Source: Flavobacteriales bacterium
GTDB lineage: Bacteria; Bacteroidota; Bacteroidia; Flavobacteriales; Crocinitomicaceae
Direction: 5' to 3'
Assembly: GCA_947375085.1 (NCBI GenBank)
Contig: CANCEQ010000054.1
Location: 1-15,917 of the forward strand
DNA: 15,917 nt
The translations under genes and the position numbers were made by a program. Below the pieces are notes generated by a model. The model saw only the letters and a list, made by a program, of their open reading frames with translations, did not search any database and was not told where the DNA came from. Positions 7,342 through 15,525 of the stretch are shown in pieces (the first letter of the stretch is position 1; each line of letters opens with the position of its first letter).

Positions 7342-7427
7342 AAATCACCAAGATGTAACTTATTATATGATTTTTTAGAAAAATAGACTTTGATGTTTTA
7401 TCTTTATTCTCTTAAATGAATATTTGA

Positions 7428-8264
7428 ATGAACAACCGTTTTAAATTTCCGCTTCTTTTATTTTTTTTTATAGTGAGTTTAAACTCATTTAGCGCAATTT
7501 GGGGCAGTACAAAAGTGTGCGCTGGATCTAGTGTAACATATACATCCGATCAAGTTGTAAATGCACTAAGTTATAATTGGTCTTTTACAGGCGGTTGGTC
7601 TGCGAGTTCAACTACAAATGAAATTACAGTCGATTTTGGAACTGATAGTGGAGTTTTATCATTAAATGTTATTCGATCAGTTGGAGGAAGTATTACAAAT
7701 CTATTGTCTGTTGATGTATTTCTGATGCCAAAAGCTGATTTTATAGTTGACAAAAATGTGGTCTCAATGTTTAATCCTCAAGTCTATTTTACGAATACGT
7801 CAAGAAATTCAACGTCATATAAATGGGAGTTTGGAGATGTCTATCCGTCAAATGAAACTAATCCAAATCATTATTTTGAAGAAACTCCTGCAAAGTATAC
7901 TGTTTTGTTGATAGCTTTAAATGAAGCTGGATGCAGTGATACGGCAATCACAGATATTAAAGTAGAGGAAGATTTTATTTATTTTATACCATCGGCTTTT
8001 ACCCCGAATAACGATAAGTATAATCAAACTTTTCAGCCAATTGTTACGTGTGGTTCAAATAAATTAGAGTATCATTTATCTGTTTATAATAGAAGTGAAG
8101 GGTTAGTTTTTGAATCCTATAATCCACAGGTTGGTTGGGACGGAACTTTTAGTGATAAAAATAATCTAATGGAAGATGGTATTTATACTTGGACGCTTGA
8201 TATGAAAGATGGTAGTAATGATAAATCATATTCTTTAAAAGGACACGTTCATTTATTAAGATAA
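7428..8264 (+). CDS. Secreted PKD-domain protein with T9SS type B (CHU_C) sorting domain
   Basis: A 278-residue secreted protein. Residues 1-22 form a signal peptide (FPLLLFFFIVSLNSFSA). Residues about 24-98 form a PKD/Ig-like domain (VCAGSSVTY, LSYNWSFTGGW). Residues about 103-180 form a second PKD domain (SYKWEFGDVYPS, NPNHYFEETPAKYTVLLIA). The C-terminal segment from 184 (YFIPSAFTPNNDKYNQTFQPI through DGIYTWTLDMKD to KGHVHLLR) is the gliding-motility-associated CHU_C domain, the type B sorting signal of type IX secretion. The protein should therefore be exported through T9SS and placed at or beyond the cell surface. It is short for this class, almost a minimal cargo with no catalytic domain. 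It lies 6 bp before a methyltransferase gene, an unexpected neighbour. An AATATTTG sequence ends one base before the start codon, so the promoter is ambiguous. Confidence 0.9.
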   Translation: MNNRFKFPLLLFFFIVSLNSFSAIWGSTKVCAGSSVTYTSDQVVNALSYNWSFTGGWSASSTTNEITVDFGTDSGVLSLNVIRSVGGSITNLLSVDVFLMPKADFIVDKNVVSMFNPQVYFTNTSRNSTSYKWEFGDVYPSNETNPNHYFEETPAKYTVLLIALNEAGCSDTAITDIKVEEDFIYFIPSAFTPNNDKYNQTFQPIVTCGSNKLEYHLSVYNRSEGLVFESYNPQVGWDGTFSDKNNLMEDGIYTWTLDMKDGSNDKSYSLKGHVHLLR

Positions 8265-8270
8265 TTCACA

Positions 8271-9017
8271 ATGGTATTAACAATTGATATATTTCAAACA
8301 GTTACAATCATTTTAGTTTGTGCTTTGTTGTTTTTGGGGTTTAAATTTTTTGAATCAACTTGGTCATATAAAATAAGTAAGCCGAATAAATGGGAAAGTT
8401 CTGTTTTAAAAAATGATGTTTCATCAAAGTTGAAAAAAATAGAAAGAACCTACCGAGATAGAGTGCGTTTTTATAATTTTTGGTTTCAAGTAGGTCGTTT
8501 AAAGCGCGATAAAGTAGAAGGAGCATTCGTAGAATTGGGTGTTTATCAAGGGGAAACAGCAGTCATACTCCATGAAATGGATAAAACGAGGGATTTACAC
8601 CTTTTTGATACGTTTGAAGGCTTTGTTGAAGAGGATTTGAAAGAAGAAAAAAATAAAGACGATCGCTATACGATTAATAATTTCTCAGATACTCAATTAG
8701 AAACTGTAAAGTCTTTATTTAAGGATAGTTCAAATGTCTATTTTTATAAAGGTTATTTTCCAGATACGACAGTTAAATTGAAAGAAACAACGTTTGCACT
8801 AGTGAATATCGATGCAGATTTATACAAACCAACTATTGCAGCTTTAAACTATTTTTATCCAAAACTTTCTCCAGGTGGTGTTTTGATTATTCATGATTAC
8901 AACCATACTTGGGATGGAGCAAAACAAGCAATCGACGAATTTATCAAAACCATTCCAGAATGTTTAATCGAAATCCCCGATTGGCAAGGAAGCGCAATGA
9001 TTATTAAAAACAGTTAA
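8271..9017 (+). CDS. Membrane-anchored TylF/MycF-like class I methyltransferase
   Basis: A 248-residue S-adenosylmethionine-dependent methyltransferase resembling the TylF/MycF macrocin O-methyltransferase family. SAM-binding motif I is FVELGVYQGETA (87-98). The acidic and metal-binding residues appear in LHLFDTFEGF, in NIDADLY (D181, D183) and in IIHDYNH (D209). Family members methylate sugar hydroxyls using a divalent metal. Unusually, residues 8-27 form a hydrophobic helix, so the enzyme is probably tethered to the inner membrane with its catalytic domain in the cytoplasm. Soluble family members lack this anchor. Its neighbours are the T9SS cargo gene (6 bp upstream) and the AAC(3)-fold gene (41 bp downstream). 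A plausible substrate is an ACP-bound hydroxy-acid or a lipid-linked glycan, which would explain the tether; that is inference. Confidence 0.82.
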   Translation: MVLTIDIFQTVTIILVCALLFLGFKFFESTWSYKISKPNKWESSVLKNDVSSKLKKIERTYRDRVRFYNFWFQVGRLKRDKVEGAFVELGVYQGETAVILHEMDKTRDLHLFDTFEGFVEEDLKEEKNKDDRYTINNFSDTQLETVKSLFKDSSNVYFYKGYFPDTTVKLKETTFALVNIDADLYKPTIAALNYFYPKLSPGGVLIIHDYNHTWDGAKQAIDEFIKTIPECLIEIPDWQGSAMIIKNS

Positions 9018-9058
9018 ATTCATTATCCATTTTTAATTATTAATTTTCAATTTAAAAA

Positions 9059-9859
9059 ATGTATATCCCATACCAAGAAATAGCAGATAATTTAGGGTTG
9101 AAGTCAGATGACACACTTTTGATTGCATCTGATATTTCTAAATTGGCTTATAATACATTTAAAAACAAAGAGAAGTTAAACAGTAATTTATTGGTTGATA
9201 GCTTTAAACGTGTCTTAAAAGATGGTACCCTTTTATTTCCAGCTTTTATTGATGATTTTAAGTCAGGCGACACTTTTGATAAATTAAAAAATGCACCAGA
9301 AATGGGAGCTTTATCAAAATTGACTTTTGAAAGAGTTGATTTTATTAGAAGTAATGATCCATTACATTCTTTTATGGCATTTGGAAAAGATGCGGATGAT
9401 ATAGCTGAAATGAATTATGATTCAACTTTTGGAAAAGATTCCGTTTTTGCTTATTTGAAAAATATTGGCGCCAAAATGTTGTTGATTGATGTTGATTTAG
9501 AACACAGTTTTACATTTGCTCATTTTGTTGAAGAGGATCAGCAGGTTTCGTATCGTAAATACATCGATTTGGATTATAAGTCGGTAAATGAGTCGGGAAG
9601 AGTAGAAGATAAAGTAGTAAAAGTATACGCAAAGAAAAAAGGGGTAGTGAACACGTTGAATAAACTGGAACCTATTTTGATAGAAAAAGGGGCGATGGGT
9701 AAAATTGAAATGAACGAAAGTATTTTCAGATTAATTCATTTAGATACAGCATATGCTATCATTTGTGAAGAAATTAGAAATAATGGAGGAAAGAATTTGC
9801 ATACTTTCGAGGTGAAAAATTTTCTAAAGTCAACTGTAAAATCAATTTTAAAGAAATGA
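9059..9859 (+). CDS. AAC(3)-fold N-acyltransferase
   Basis: A 266-residue member of the aminoglycoside 3-N-acetyltransferase (Antibiotic_NAT) family, which transfers acyl groups from thioesters to amines. Recognisable elements are an early LLIASDISKL strand, LLVDSFKRVLKDGTLLFPAF (44-63), the loop RSNDPLHSFMAFGKDA (97-112, equivalent to the family RSxHPxxS-G element but with D in place of H), FGKDSVF (124-130) and the active-site segment TFAHFVEE (152-159), with H155 and E158 at the conserved H-x-x-E. Intact catalytic residues suggest activity. In glycan loci such proteins N-acylate amino sugars rather than resist drugs, and context here (ACP, FkbH, methyltransferase) favours that role. The stop overlaps the next start by 4 bp (ATGA), so the next gene is translationally coupled. 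Confidence 0.85.
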   Translation: MYIPYQEIADNLGLKSDDTLLIASDISKLAYNTFKNKEKLNSNLLVDSFKRVLKDGTLLFPAFIDDFKSGDTFDKLKNAPEMGALSKLTFERVDFIRSNDPLHSFMAFGKDADDIAEMNYDSTFGKDSVFAYLKNIGAKMLLIDVDLEHSFTFAHFVEEDQQVSYRKYIDLDYKSVNESGRVEDKVVKVYAKKKGVVNTLNKLEPILIEKGAMGKIEMNESIFRLIHLDTAYAIICEEIRNNGGKNLHTFEVKNFLKSTVKSILKK

Positions 9860-10776
9860 CATCTTCGATTCGATATATTGCTCATACTGATTTAGATAAG
9901 TCGAAATGGGATAAGTGTATTGAAACAGCTGATAATGGGATTGTATTTGCTTATTCTTGGTATTTAGATGCAGTTTGTGATCAATGGGATGCACTAGTTT
10001 TAAATGATTATGAAGCTGTTTTTCCGATTACTAAAAAATCAAAATTTGGGTTGAATTATTTTTTTAATCCAATTTTTGCTTTACAATTAGGTGTTTTTTC
10101 GAATCAAAAAATTACAAATAGTTTAGTAAATCAATTCTTGGAAGCTTTACCAAAGAAATTAAAATTAATAGATATTCAATTGAATTTCGGGAATCACATT
10201 GATAATCAATTGTTTGTGGTTTCTTCTAAAACTTGTCAGTTCATTGATTTATCTTCTTCGTACGAAGAAATATCCAAAAAATATTCGACGAACTTAAAAC
10301 GAAATCTTTCAAAAGGGAGAAAACAAAATTGTGAGATTGTTCTATCAGTAGAAACTGAAAATGTCGTTAAATTATTCAAAGAGAATAGAGGAGAAACATT
10401 GAAGGAGATGAAGGATGAACAATACAAACGTTTACGCACTCTTTTAATTGAATTAAAACAAAGAAAATTAGGTAAAATATACGAATGTTGGTTGGACAAT
10501 GAATTGGTTGCATCAGCTTGTTTTTCAATAACCAATAATCGAATCATTTATATTAAAGGTGGTTCAACTCCAAGAGGTAGAGAAGTAGGAGCAATGCATT
10601 TAATTATGGATGAGGTAATTCATTTAAATTCAAATTCAAATTTCATCTTTGATTTTGGAGGTTCATCAATCGAACAAGTGGCTCGATTTAACCATAGTTT
10701 TGGTGCTACAGATTATGAATATCCTCGATTATATCGAAACAATTTACCCTTTTTTGTTAAATTGTTGAAGAAATGA
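9856..10776 (+). CDS. FemAB/GNAT-like acyl or aminoacyl transferase
   Basis: A 306-residue protein of the FemAB-related GNAT superfamily, with two GNAT-like halves. The N-terminal half includes NGIVFAYSWYLDAVCDQWDALV and a hydrophobic aromatic segment (FGLNYFFNPIFALQLG, about 63-78). The C-terminal half has YSTNLKRNLSKGRK (basic), LVASACFSITNNRIIYIKGG and the characteristic FDFGGSSIEQVARFNHSFGA. Relatives in polysaccharide loci attach amino acids or acyl groups to sugars or lipid-linked intermediates; true FemX/FemA use aminoacyl-tRNA to build peptidoglycan bridges. Which applies here is not readable. The start ATG 9856 overlaps the stop of the AAC(3)-fold gene, so the two are likely made in matched amounts and may act sequentially. 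It is the last gene of the plus-strand block. Confidence 0.8.
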   Translation: MTSSIRYIAHTDLDKSKWDKCIETADNGIVFAYSWYLDAVCDQWDALVLNDYEAVFPITKKSKFGLNYFFNPIFALQLGVFSNQKITNSLVNQFLEALPKKLKLIDIQLNFGNHIDNQLFVVSSKTCQFIDLSSSYEEISKKYSTNLKRNLSKGRKQNCEIVLSVETENVVKLFKENRGETLKEMKDEQYKRLRTLLIELKQRKLGKIYECWLDNELVASACFSITNNRIIYIKGGSTPRGREVGAMHLIMDEVIHLNSNSNFIFDFGGSSIEQVARFNHSFGATDYEYPRLYRNNLPFFVKLLKK

Positions 10777-10798
10777 TTTTGTCTATTTTTAACAAAAT
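10776..10798 (+). terminator. Possible weak A/T-rich terminator after the FemAB-like gene
   Basis: ATTTTGT (10776-10782) pairs perfectly with ACAAAAT (10792-10798) around a 9-base T-rich loop, directly at the stop codon. There is no good T tract after the stem, so termination is uncertain. Confidence 0.3.
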
Positions 10799-10835
10799 AC
10801 AATTTTAAAATCCACCTTTAATCGTCATCTTTTAT

Positions 10836-10843
10836 TAATTTCG
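10836..10843 (+). promoter_or_regulatory. -7 promoter element of menB
   Basis: TAATTTCG fits the Bacteroidota -7 element TAnnTTTG with one change (C for the third T). It lies 20 bp before ATG 10864 and is followed by an A-rich leader (CACAAAAAAACAAAACA), as is typical of strongly translated Bacteroidota genes. No convincing TTG is found at the usual -33 distance. Confidence 0.5.
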
Positions 10844-10863
10844 CAGCACAAAAAAACAAAACA

Positions 10864-11685
10864 ATGGCAAAACATAATTGGACAACAATTAAAGAATATA
10901 CTGATATCAAATTTGATTTATTAGACGGTATTGCACGAATTATGATCAATAGACCTCGTGTTTACAATGCATTTCGACCAGAGACAAATATGGATATGTT
11001 GGATGCAATGAATATTTGTAGAGAACGTAATGATATTGGGGTTATTATCTTAACAGGTGCAGGAGACAAAGCATTCTGTTCTGGAGGAGATCAAAATGTG
11101 AAAGGTATTGGAGGATATATTTCTGAAAATGGTGTTCCACGTTTAAATGTTTTGGATTTACATAAAGCGATTCGTTCAATGCCTAAGCCAGTTATCGCTA
11201 TGGTAAATGGTTATGCAATTGGCGGAGGTCATGTATTACACGTTGTTTGTGATTTGACAATTGCTTCTGATAATGCAATTTTCGGTCAAACAGGACCTAA
11301 AGTTGGAAGTTTTGATGGAGGTTTTGGTTCATCTTATTTAGCTAGATGTGTTGGTCAGAAAAAAGCACGTGAAATTTGGTTTACATGTAATCAATACAGT
11401 GCTGAAGAGGCTGAAAAAATGGGAATGGTGAATAAAGTCGTTCCTTTTGATCAGTTAGAAGATACGACAATCGAATGGTGTAGAACAATTATGCAAAGAA
11501 GTCCATTAGCGATTAGAATGATCAAACGTGGATTAAACGCAGAATTAGATGGTCAACATGGTATTATGGAGCTTGCAGGTGATGCTACTTTGATGTACTA
11601 TTTAACGGAAGAGGCACAAGAAGGTAAACATGCATTTTTAGAGAAAAGACAACCGGATTTTCAAAAATTCCCAAAATTCCCTTGA
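10864..11685 (+). CDS. menB: 1,4-dihydroxy-2-naphthoyl-CoA synthase
   Basis: MenB, a crotonase-fold enzyme, cyclises o-succinylbenzoyl-CoA to 1,4-dihydroxy-2-naphthoyl-CoA in cytosolic menaquinone synthesis. The 273 residues match the family length. Diagnostic motifs are [21 protein letters not shown] (71-77), [12 protein letters not shown] (oxyanion-hole region, 115-126), [18 protein letters not shown] (144-161) and the C-terminal [11 protein letters not shown]. The segment QTGPKVG has glycine where actinobacterial enzymes have an aspartate (QTDADVG). That glycine marks the bicarbonate-dependent type I enzymes such as the Escherichia coli protein. The gene stands alone, with its own promoter and a strong terminator. 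No other men gene is in the window. Identification is very secure. Confidence 0.97.
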   Translation: MAKHNWTTIKEYTDIKFDLLDGIARIMINRPRVYNAFRPETNMDMLDAMNICRERNDIGVIILTGAGDKAFCSGGDQNVKGIGGYISENGVPRLNVLDLHKAIRSMPKPVIAMVNGYAIGGGHVLHVVCDLTIASDNAIFGQTGPKVGSFDGGFGSSYLARCVGQKKAREIWFTCNQYSAEEAEKMGMVNKVVPFDQLEDTTIEWCRTIMQRSPLAIRMIKRGLNAELDGQHGIMELAGDATLMYYLTEEAQEGKHAFLEKRQPDFQKFPKFP

Positions 11686-11703
11686 TTTTAAACATACTTA
11701 TTG

Positions 11704-11730
11704 AAAGGTTGGGTTCGCTCAACCTTTTTT
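11704..11730 (+). terminator. Rho-independent terminator of menB
   Basis: AAAGGTTG (11704-11711) pairs with CAACCTTT (11720-11727) around GGTTCGCT, and the stem runs into TTTTTT (11725-11730). It begins 19 bp after the menB stop. The hairpin lies inside the upstream extension of the next reading frame, which supports the later start chosen for that gene. Confidence 0.92.
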
Positions 11731-11778
11731 ATTGCCATCAATTTAACTAATACTCCTCATTTATTTAACATACTTTTT

Positions 11779-14700
11779 ATGAAAATTATTTTAGCTCAAT
11801 TAGCCTTTTTTTTTGTTGGAGTCGCTTCAGCTTCGCAAGATTGGATGCGTTATACTTCGATTTCTCCTGATGGACAAACTATTGTTTATTCGTTTCAAGG
11901 AGATTTGTTTACTGTAGGTGTAAACGGAGGAGAGTCGAATCAAATCACTTCACATTTGGCTTATGATTACATGCCTGTTTGGTCGAATGATTCGAAAAGT
12001 ATCGCTTTTGCAAGTAATCGATTTGGAAATTTTGATGTTTTTATCGTCTCAAAAGAAGGAGGAGTTCCGACTCGTTTGACTTTTAATTCTTCTAATGATT
12101 TTCCGTATGATTTTACAGCTTCAAATGATAAAGTTATTTTCAAATCTAGTAGACTAGATGACCCGCAATCGATTCAGTTTCCTAACGGAATGTTAGGTGA
12201 ATTATATGAAGTTCCTTTAGTAGGAGGAAGAGAAAGCCAATTCTTATCCATTCCTGGTGAATACGTGAATTTCAGTAAAGATGGAAATTTCATGATTTTT
12301 CAAGATTTGAAAGGTTATGAAAATGAATGGAGAAAACACCAGACTTCTTCAGTAGCTAGAGATATTGTACTATATGATTTGAAAAATAAAAAATTCAAAA
12401 AGTTAACAGAGTGGAATGGTGAAGATCGAAATCCAATTTTTATAGACAATAATTCCTACTATTTTTTATCAGAAAAATCAGGTTCATTTAATATTTGGAA
12501 AGGAACTATAAATGGAAAATCATACGAACAACAAATAACTGATTTTAAAACACATCCGATTCGTTTTTTATCGTCATCTGAGAATGGAACGATTTGTTTT
12601 GGTTACCATGGAGATATCTATACTATTATCAATGGAGTTACTAAAAAACTTGAAATTACGAATCACAAGGATAATTCAAAAAATGATGTTCAGGTAATTC
12701 CTACGGTAGGAAATATTAATGATTTTGACATTTCTCCAGATGGAAATGAAATGGTGTATACGTTTCGTGGAGATATTTTCGTGAGTTCAACTGAATTTGG
12801 AACAACTAAAAGAATTACAGATACTCCTGTTTTAGAGAGAAGTGTGACATTCAGTCCTGATGGGAAAAAGATTTTATTCGCTGGAGAAAGAAATAATTCG
12901 TGGAATGTTTATGAAGTAAGTAAAGTCGATGTAACTGAAAAGAATTTCTTCAATTCAACTTTATTAACCGAAACTGCTTTGGTTGAAACACTAGAAGAAG
13001 AATTTGATCCTAAATACTCCCCAGATGGGTTAGAAGTAGCTTTCTTGAAAAACAGAACAACTCTGTGCGTTTACAATTTAAAGTCGAAAGTATCAAGAAC
13101 AATTTTACCCGGCGATTATAATTATTCCTATACTGATGGAGATCAGTATTATAGCTGGTCGCCTGATTCTAAGTATTTCTTGGTTCAATTTTTTGAAAAT
13201 GCAAGATGGAGTACAGATATAGGTTTAGTTTCTGCTTCAGGTAAAGAAAAGCCAATTAATTTAACTCAAAGTGGTTATGGGCATTCAAGACCTAAATTTA
13301 CAATGAATGGTGAAATGGTTTATTATGCAACTGAAAAATATGGATTAAGATCACACGGAAGTTGGGGAAGTCAAGTAGATGTCGAAGCCGTATTTTTGAC
13401 AAAAGATGCCTATTCTAAATTTACCTTAAGTGAAGAAGATTATAAATTATGGAAAGCGGAAGAAGAACAATTAAAAACAAAATCTGAAGATACTAAATCG
13501 AAAAAAACAGATAAAAAAGACACTGTGAATCATATAAAACCATTGATAATAGAATTGGATGGTTTGTTAGATAGAAAAGAACGCTTAACGATTCATTCTT
13601 CAGATTTACAAGATTTTATCGTGGATAATGAAGGAACTACTTTGTATTATTTTACAACTTTCGATAAAGATTATGATTTATGGTCTACTAGATTCAAATC
13701 TAATGAAACGAAGCAAGTTGCTAAGCTAGCAAGTTCACCTTCAAGTTTAAATTTAGACAAAGAAGAAAAATTTATTTATTACTGTAATAATGGAGTAGTC
13801 AATAAATTAGAATTGGCAAATTCTACTCCAAAACCACTTGCAGTTAATGGTGAGATGAATTGGAATGCTCCAGCAGAAAGAGAATACATGTTCGAGCATG
13901 CTTGGAGACAAGTACGTGAAAAATTTTATGTAGAAGATCTACATGGAGTTGATTGGGAGATGTATAAAAAAGAATACCAAACAAAATTAGGTTCAATTAC
14001 AAATGGATATGATTTTAGCGAATTATTGTCTGAATTATTAGGTGAATTAAATGCGTCACATACAGGTTCCGGATATAATCCTCAAATGGATGGAGATAAA
14101 ACAGCTGCTTTCGGTTGTTATTTTGATTATAGTTATTCAGGAGATGGTTTACGAATTCTGGAAATAATGGATAAAAGTCCGTTATTGATGCATTCTAAAA
14201 AAATGAAAGCAGGAGTAATCATTGAAAAAATAGATGGACAAGCAGTTATTAAAAATCAAAATTATTTCTCTTTGTTGAATAGAAAGGTTGGAAAGAAAGT
14301 ATTGTTAAGTGTTTATAATCCAACGACAAAAGAAAGATGGAATGAATTAGTAACTGCAATCAGCAATCACGATCAACATGAATTAGCATATGAAAGATGG
14401 ATAAAACGATGTGAATTTTTAGTAGACAGTTTATCAAATGGGAAAATTGGTTATGTTCATGTAAAAGGAATGGATTCAGAAAGTTTTAGAGAATTATTTG
14501 ATAAAGCACTTGGGAAGCTAAATAAAAAAGAAGCATTAATTGTGGATACTCGATTCAATGGAGGTGGTTGGTTACACGATGATTTAGCAACTTTTTTAAC
14601 GGGGAAACAATACATGAGTTTTGAGCCTAGAGGTCAAAAAAATATGGGAGGGGAACCTATTTGGAAATGGCAAAAACCATCATGTGTTTTAATGAGTGAA

Positions 14701-15000
14701 GGGAATTATTCAGATGCTCATTTATTTCCTTATACTTACAAAGCTTTGGGTATCGGACCACTTATTGGAATGCCAGTTGCAGGAACAGGTACGGCAGTTT
14801 GGTGGGAGCCTATGATTGATGAATCTATCTATTTTGGAATTCCTCAAATAGGAATGAGAGGTGTAGTAGATGATTTCCTAGTAGAGAATCATGAATTACA
14901 ACCAGATTTTAAAGTAGAAAATGAATATACATTGTTTTTAAAAGGTGTTGATCAACAATTAGTTAAGGCGGTAGAAGAGATGTTGAAAATCAAGAAATAA
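11779..15000 (+). CDS. Tricorn-like S41 family serine protease, exported
   Basis: A 1073-residue homologue of tricorn protease, which degrades peptides. The start ATG 11779 gives a clean signal peptide (MKIILAQLAFFFVGVASA, then SQDW), so the bacterial protein is probably periplasmic, unlike the cytosolic archaeal enzyme. The N-terminal half (about 20-580) consists of beta-propeller blades of PD40/TolB type, seen as repeated SPDG motifs (YTSISPDGQTIVYSF, FDISPDGNEMVYTF, VTFSPDGKKILFAG, YSPDGLEVAFLK). A lysine-rich linker (about 560-585) follows, then a core domain, a PDZ-like segment (about 790-865) and the S41 protease domain. Catalytic residues align with archaeal tricorn: S760-H761 in NASHTGSG, nucleophile S978-D979 in EGNYSDAHLFP, and E1036 in LVENHELQPDF. 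The full set is therefore present. A GNAT gene follows 9 bp downstream, probably co-transcribed. The frame also opens further upstream at TTG 11701, but that lies before the menB terminator hairpin. Confidence 0.93.
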   Translation: MKIILAQLAFFFVGVASASQDWMRYTSISPDGQTIVYSFQGDLFTVGVNGGESNQITSHLAYDYMPVWSNDSKSIAFASNRFGNFDVFIVSKEGGVPTRLTFNSSNDFPYDFTASNDKVIFKSSRLDDPQSIQFPNGMLGELYEVPLVGGRESQFLSIPGEYVNFSKDGNFMIFQDLKGYENEWRKHQTSSVARDIVLYDLKNKKFKKLTEWNGEDRNPIFIDNNSYYFLSEKSGSFNIWKGTINGKSYEQQITDFKTHPIRFLSSSENGTICFGYHGDIYTIINGVTKKLEITNHKDNSKNDVQVIPTVGNINDFDISPDGNEMVYTFRGDIFVSSTEFGTTKRITDTPVLERSVTFSPDGKKILFAGERNNSWNVYEVSKVDVTEKNFFNSTLLTETALVETLEEEFDPKYSPDGLEVAFLKNRTTLCVYNLKSKVSRTILPGDYNYSYTDGDQYYSWSPDSKYFLVQFFENARWSTDIGLVSASGKEKPINLTQSGYGHSRPKFTMNGEMVYYATEKYGLRSHGSWGSQVDVEAVFLTKDAYSKFTLSEEDYKLWKAEEEQLKTKSEDTKSKKTDKKDTVNHIKPLIIELDGLLDRKERLTIHSSDLQDFIVDNEGTTLYYFTTFDKDYDLWSTRFKSNETKQVAKLASSPSSLNLDKEEKFIYYCNNGVVNKLELANSTPKPLAVNGEMNWNAPAEREYMFEHAWRQVREKFYVEDLHGVDWEMYKKEYQTKLGSITNGYDFSELLSELLGELNASHTGSGYNPQMDGDKTAAFGCYFDYSYSGDGLRILEIMDKSPLLMHSKKMKAGVIIEKIDGQAVIKNQNYFSLLNRKVGKKVLLSVYNPTTKERWNELVTAISNHDQHELAYERWIKRCEFLVDSLSNGKIGYVHVKGMDSESFRELFDKALGKLNKKEALIVDTRFNGGGWLHDDLATFLTGKQYMSFEPRGQKNMGGEPIWKWQKPSCVLMSEGNYSDAHLFPYTYKALGIGPLIGMPVAGTGTAVWWEPMIDESIYFGIPQIGMRGVVDDFLVENHELQPDFKVENEYTLFLKGVDQQLVKAVEEMLKIKK

Positions 15001-15009
15001 TAATTTTTA

Positions 15010-15474
15010 ATGAAAACATTCGAAACCGAACGATTAATTTTAAGGGAGATTCAATCTACTGATGAAGGCAGGTTGTTTTTATTAGATAGTAATCCCGAGG
15101 TTCTTAAATTTATTGGGATACCCACAGTTGAAAATATTGAGCAAATACGTTCATTGATTCAAATGCTTCAAAATCAATACGAAGAAAATGGAATTGGAAG
15201 ATGGGCGGTGATTGAAAAAGAATCAGGAATATTAATTGGTTGGTCTGGATTGAAATATTGTAGGGACACCACAAACAATCATTCTAATTTTTACGATTTA
15301 GGATATCGGTTTTTACCTGAATATTGGGGTAGGGGATATGCAACTGAAACTTCTAATTTTTGGTTAGAGTATGCTTTTAATACCTTAAATCAAATGGAAG
15401 TATTTGCAACGACAGACATAAATCACACTGCTTCAAAAAATGTGCTCCAAAAAGTGGGATTTAAATGGATTTAA
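15010..15474 (+). CDS. RimJ/RimL-type GNAT acetyltransferase, C-terminus cut by in-frame TAA
   Basis: A GNAT-fold N-acetyltransferase of the RimJ/RimL group (acetyl-CoA to an amine; substrate unknown). The start METLIKE segment MKTFETERLILREI is typical. The acetyl-CoA loop is in YRFLPEYWGRGYATE (R-G-x-A), and the conserved DINHTASKNVLQKVGF motif is present. The protein stops at 154 residues with GFKWI. The frame continues past this TAA (15472-15474) and reads TFDYEGDLTDWWKIEK to a second TAA at 15523-15525. That is the usual end of this family (GF..IETFDYEG...W..IEK). One base change, GAA to TAA, explains the interruption. The product may be inactive or partly active because the last strand is lost. 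Spacing of 9 bp after the tricorn gene suggests co-transcription. Confidence 0.82.
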   Translation: MKTFETERLILREIQSTDEGRLFLLDSNPEVLKFIGIPTVENIEQIRSLIQMLQNQYEENGIGRWAVIEKESGILIGWSGLKYCRDTTNNHSNFYDLGYRFLPEYWGRGYATETSNFWLEYAFNTLNQMEVFATTDINHTASKNVLQKVGFKWI

Positions 15475-15525
15475 ACTTTTGACTACGAAGGAGATCTTAC
15501 TGATTGGTGGAAAATTGAAAAGTAA
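15475..15525 (+). pseudogene. C-terminal remnant of the GNAT gene beyond the in-frame stop
   Basis: These 17 codons (16 residues and TAA) stay in the frame of the upstream GNAT gene and encode TFDYEGDLTDWWKIEK, the expected family C-terminus. The stretch is translated only if the TAA is read through or is a sequencing error. Confidence 0.75.

Noticed and set aside
7171..7386. Plus-strand reading frame of 71 codons
   Set aside because: It lies antisense to the 5' end of the carbonic anhydrase gene, has I/N/K-rich composition without any domain, and runs through the divergent promoter region.
7571..7753. Minus-strand reading frame of 60 codons
   Set aside because: It is antisense to the PKD part of the T9SS cargo gene; no recognisable protein features.
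8341..8526. Minus-strand reading frame of 61 codons
   Set aside because: It is antisense to the methyltransferase gene; the hydrophobic look comes from the complementary AT-rich codons.
9059..9859. Aminoglycoside resistance gene
   Set aside because: The fold is right, but the locus contains glycan and ACP-pathway genes and the RSxHP element differs, so an N-acyltransferase for an amino sugar is more likely.
10236..10547. Minus-strand reading frame of 103 codons
   Set aside because: It lies wholly within the FemAB-like gene on the other strand, whose conserved motifs cover the same bases.
6627..11685. Functional link between the carbonic anhydrase and the bicarbonate-dependent type I MenB
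   Set aside because: The enzyme is probably periplasmic, lies 3.6 kb away on the other strand, and MenB has its own promoter and terminator; proximity looks accidental.
11701..11778. N-terminal extension of the tricorn-like protease from TTG 11701
   Set aside because: The extension overlaps the menB terminator hairpin and would bury the clear signal peptide that starts at ATG 11779.
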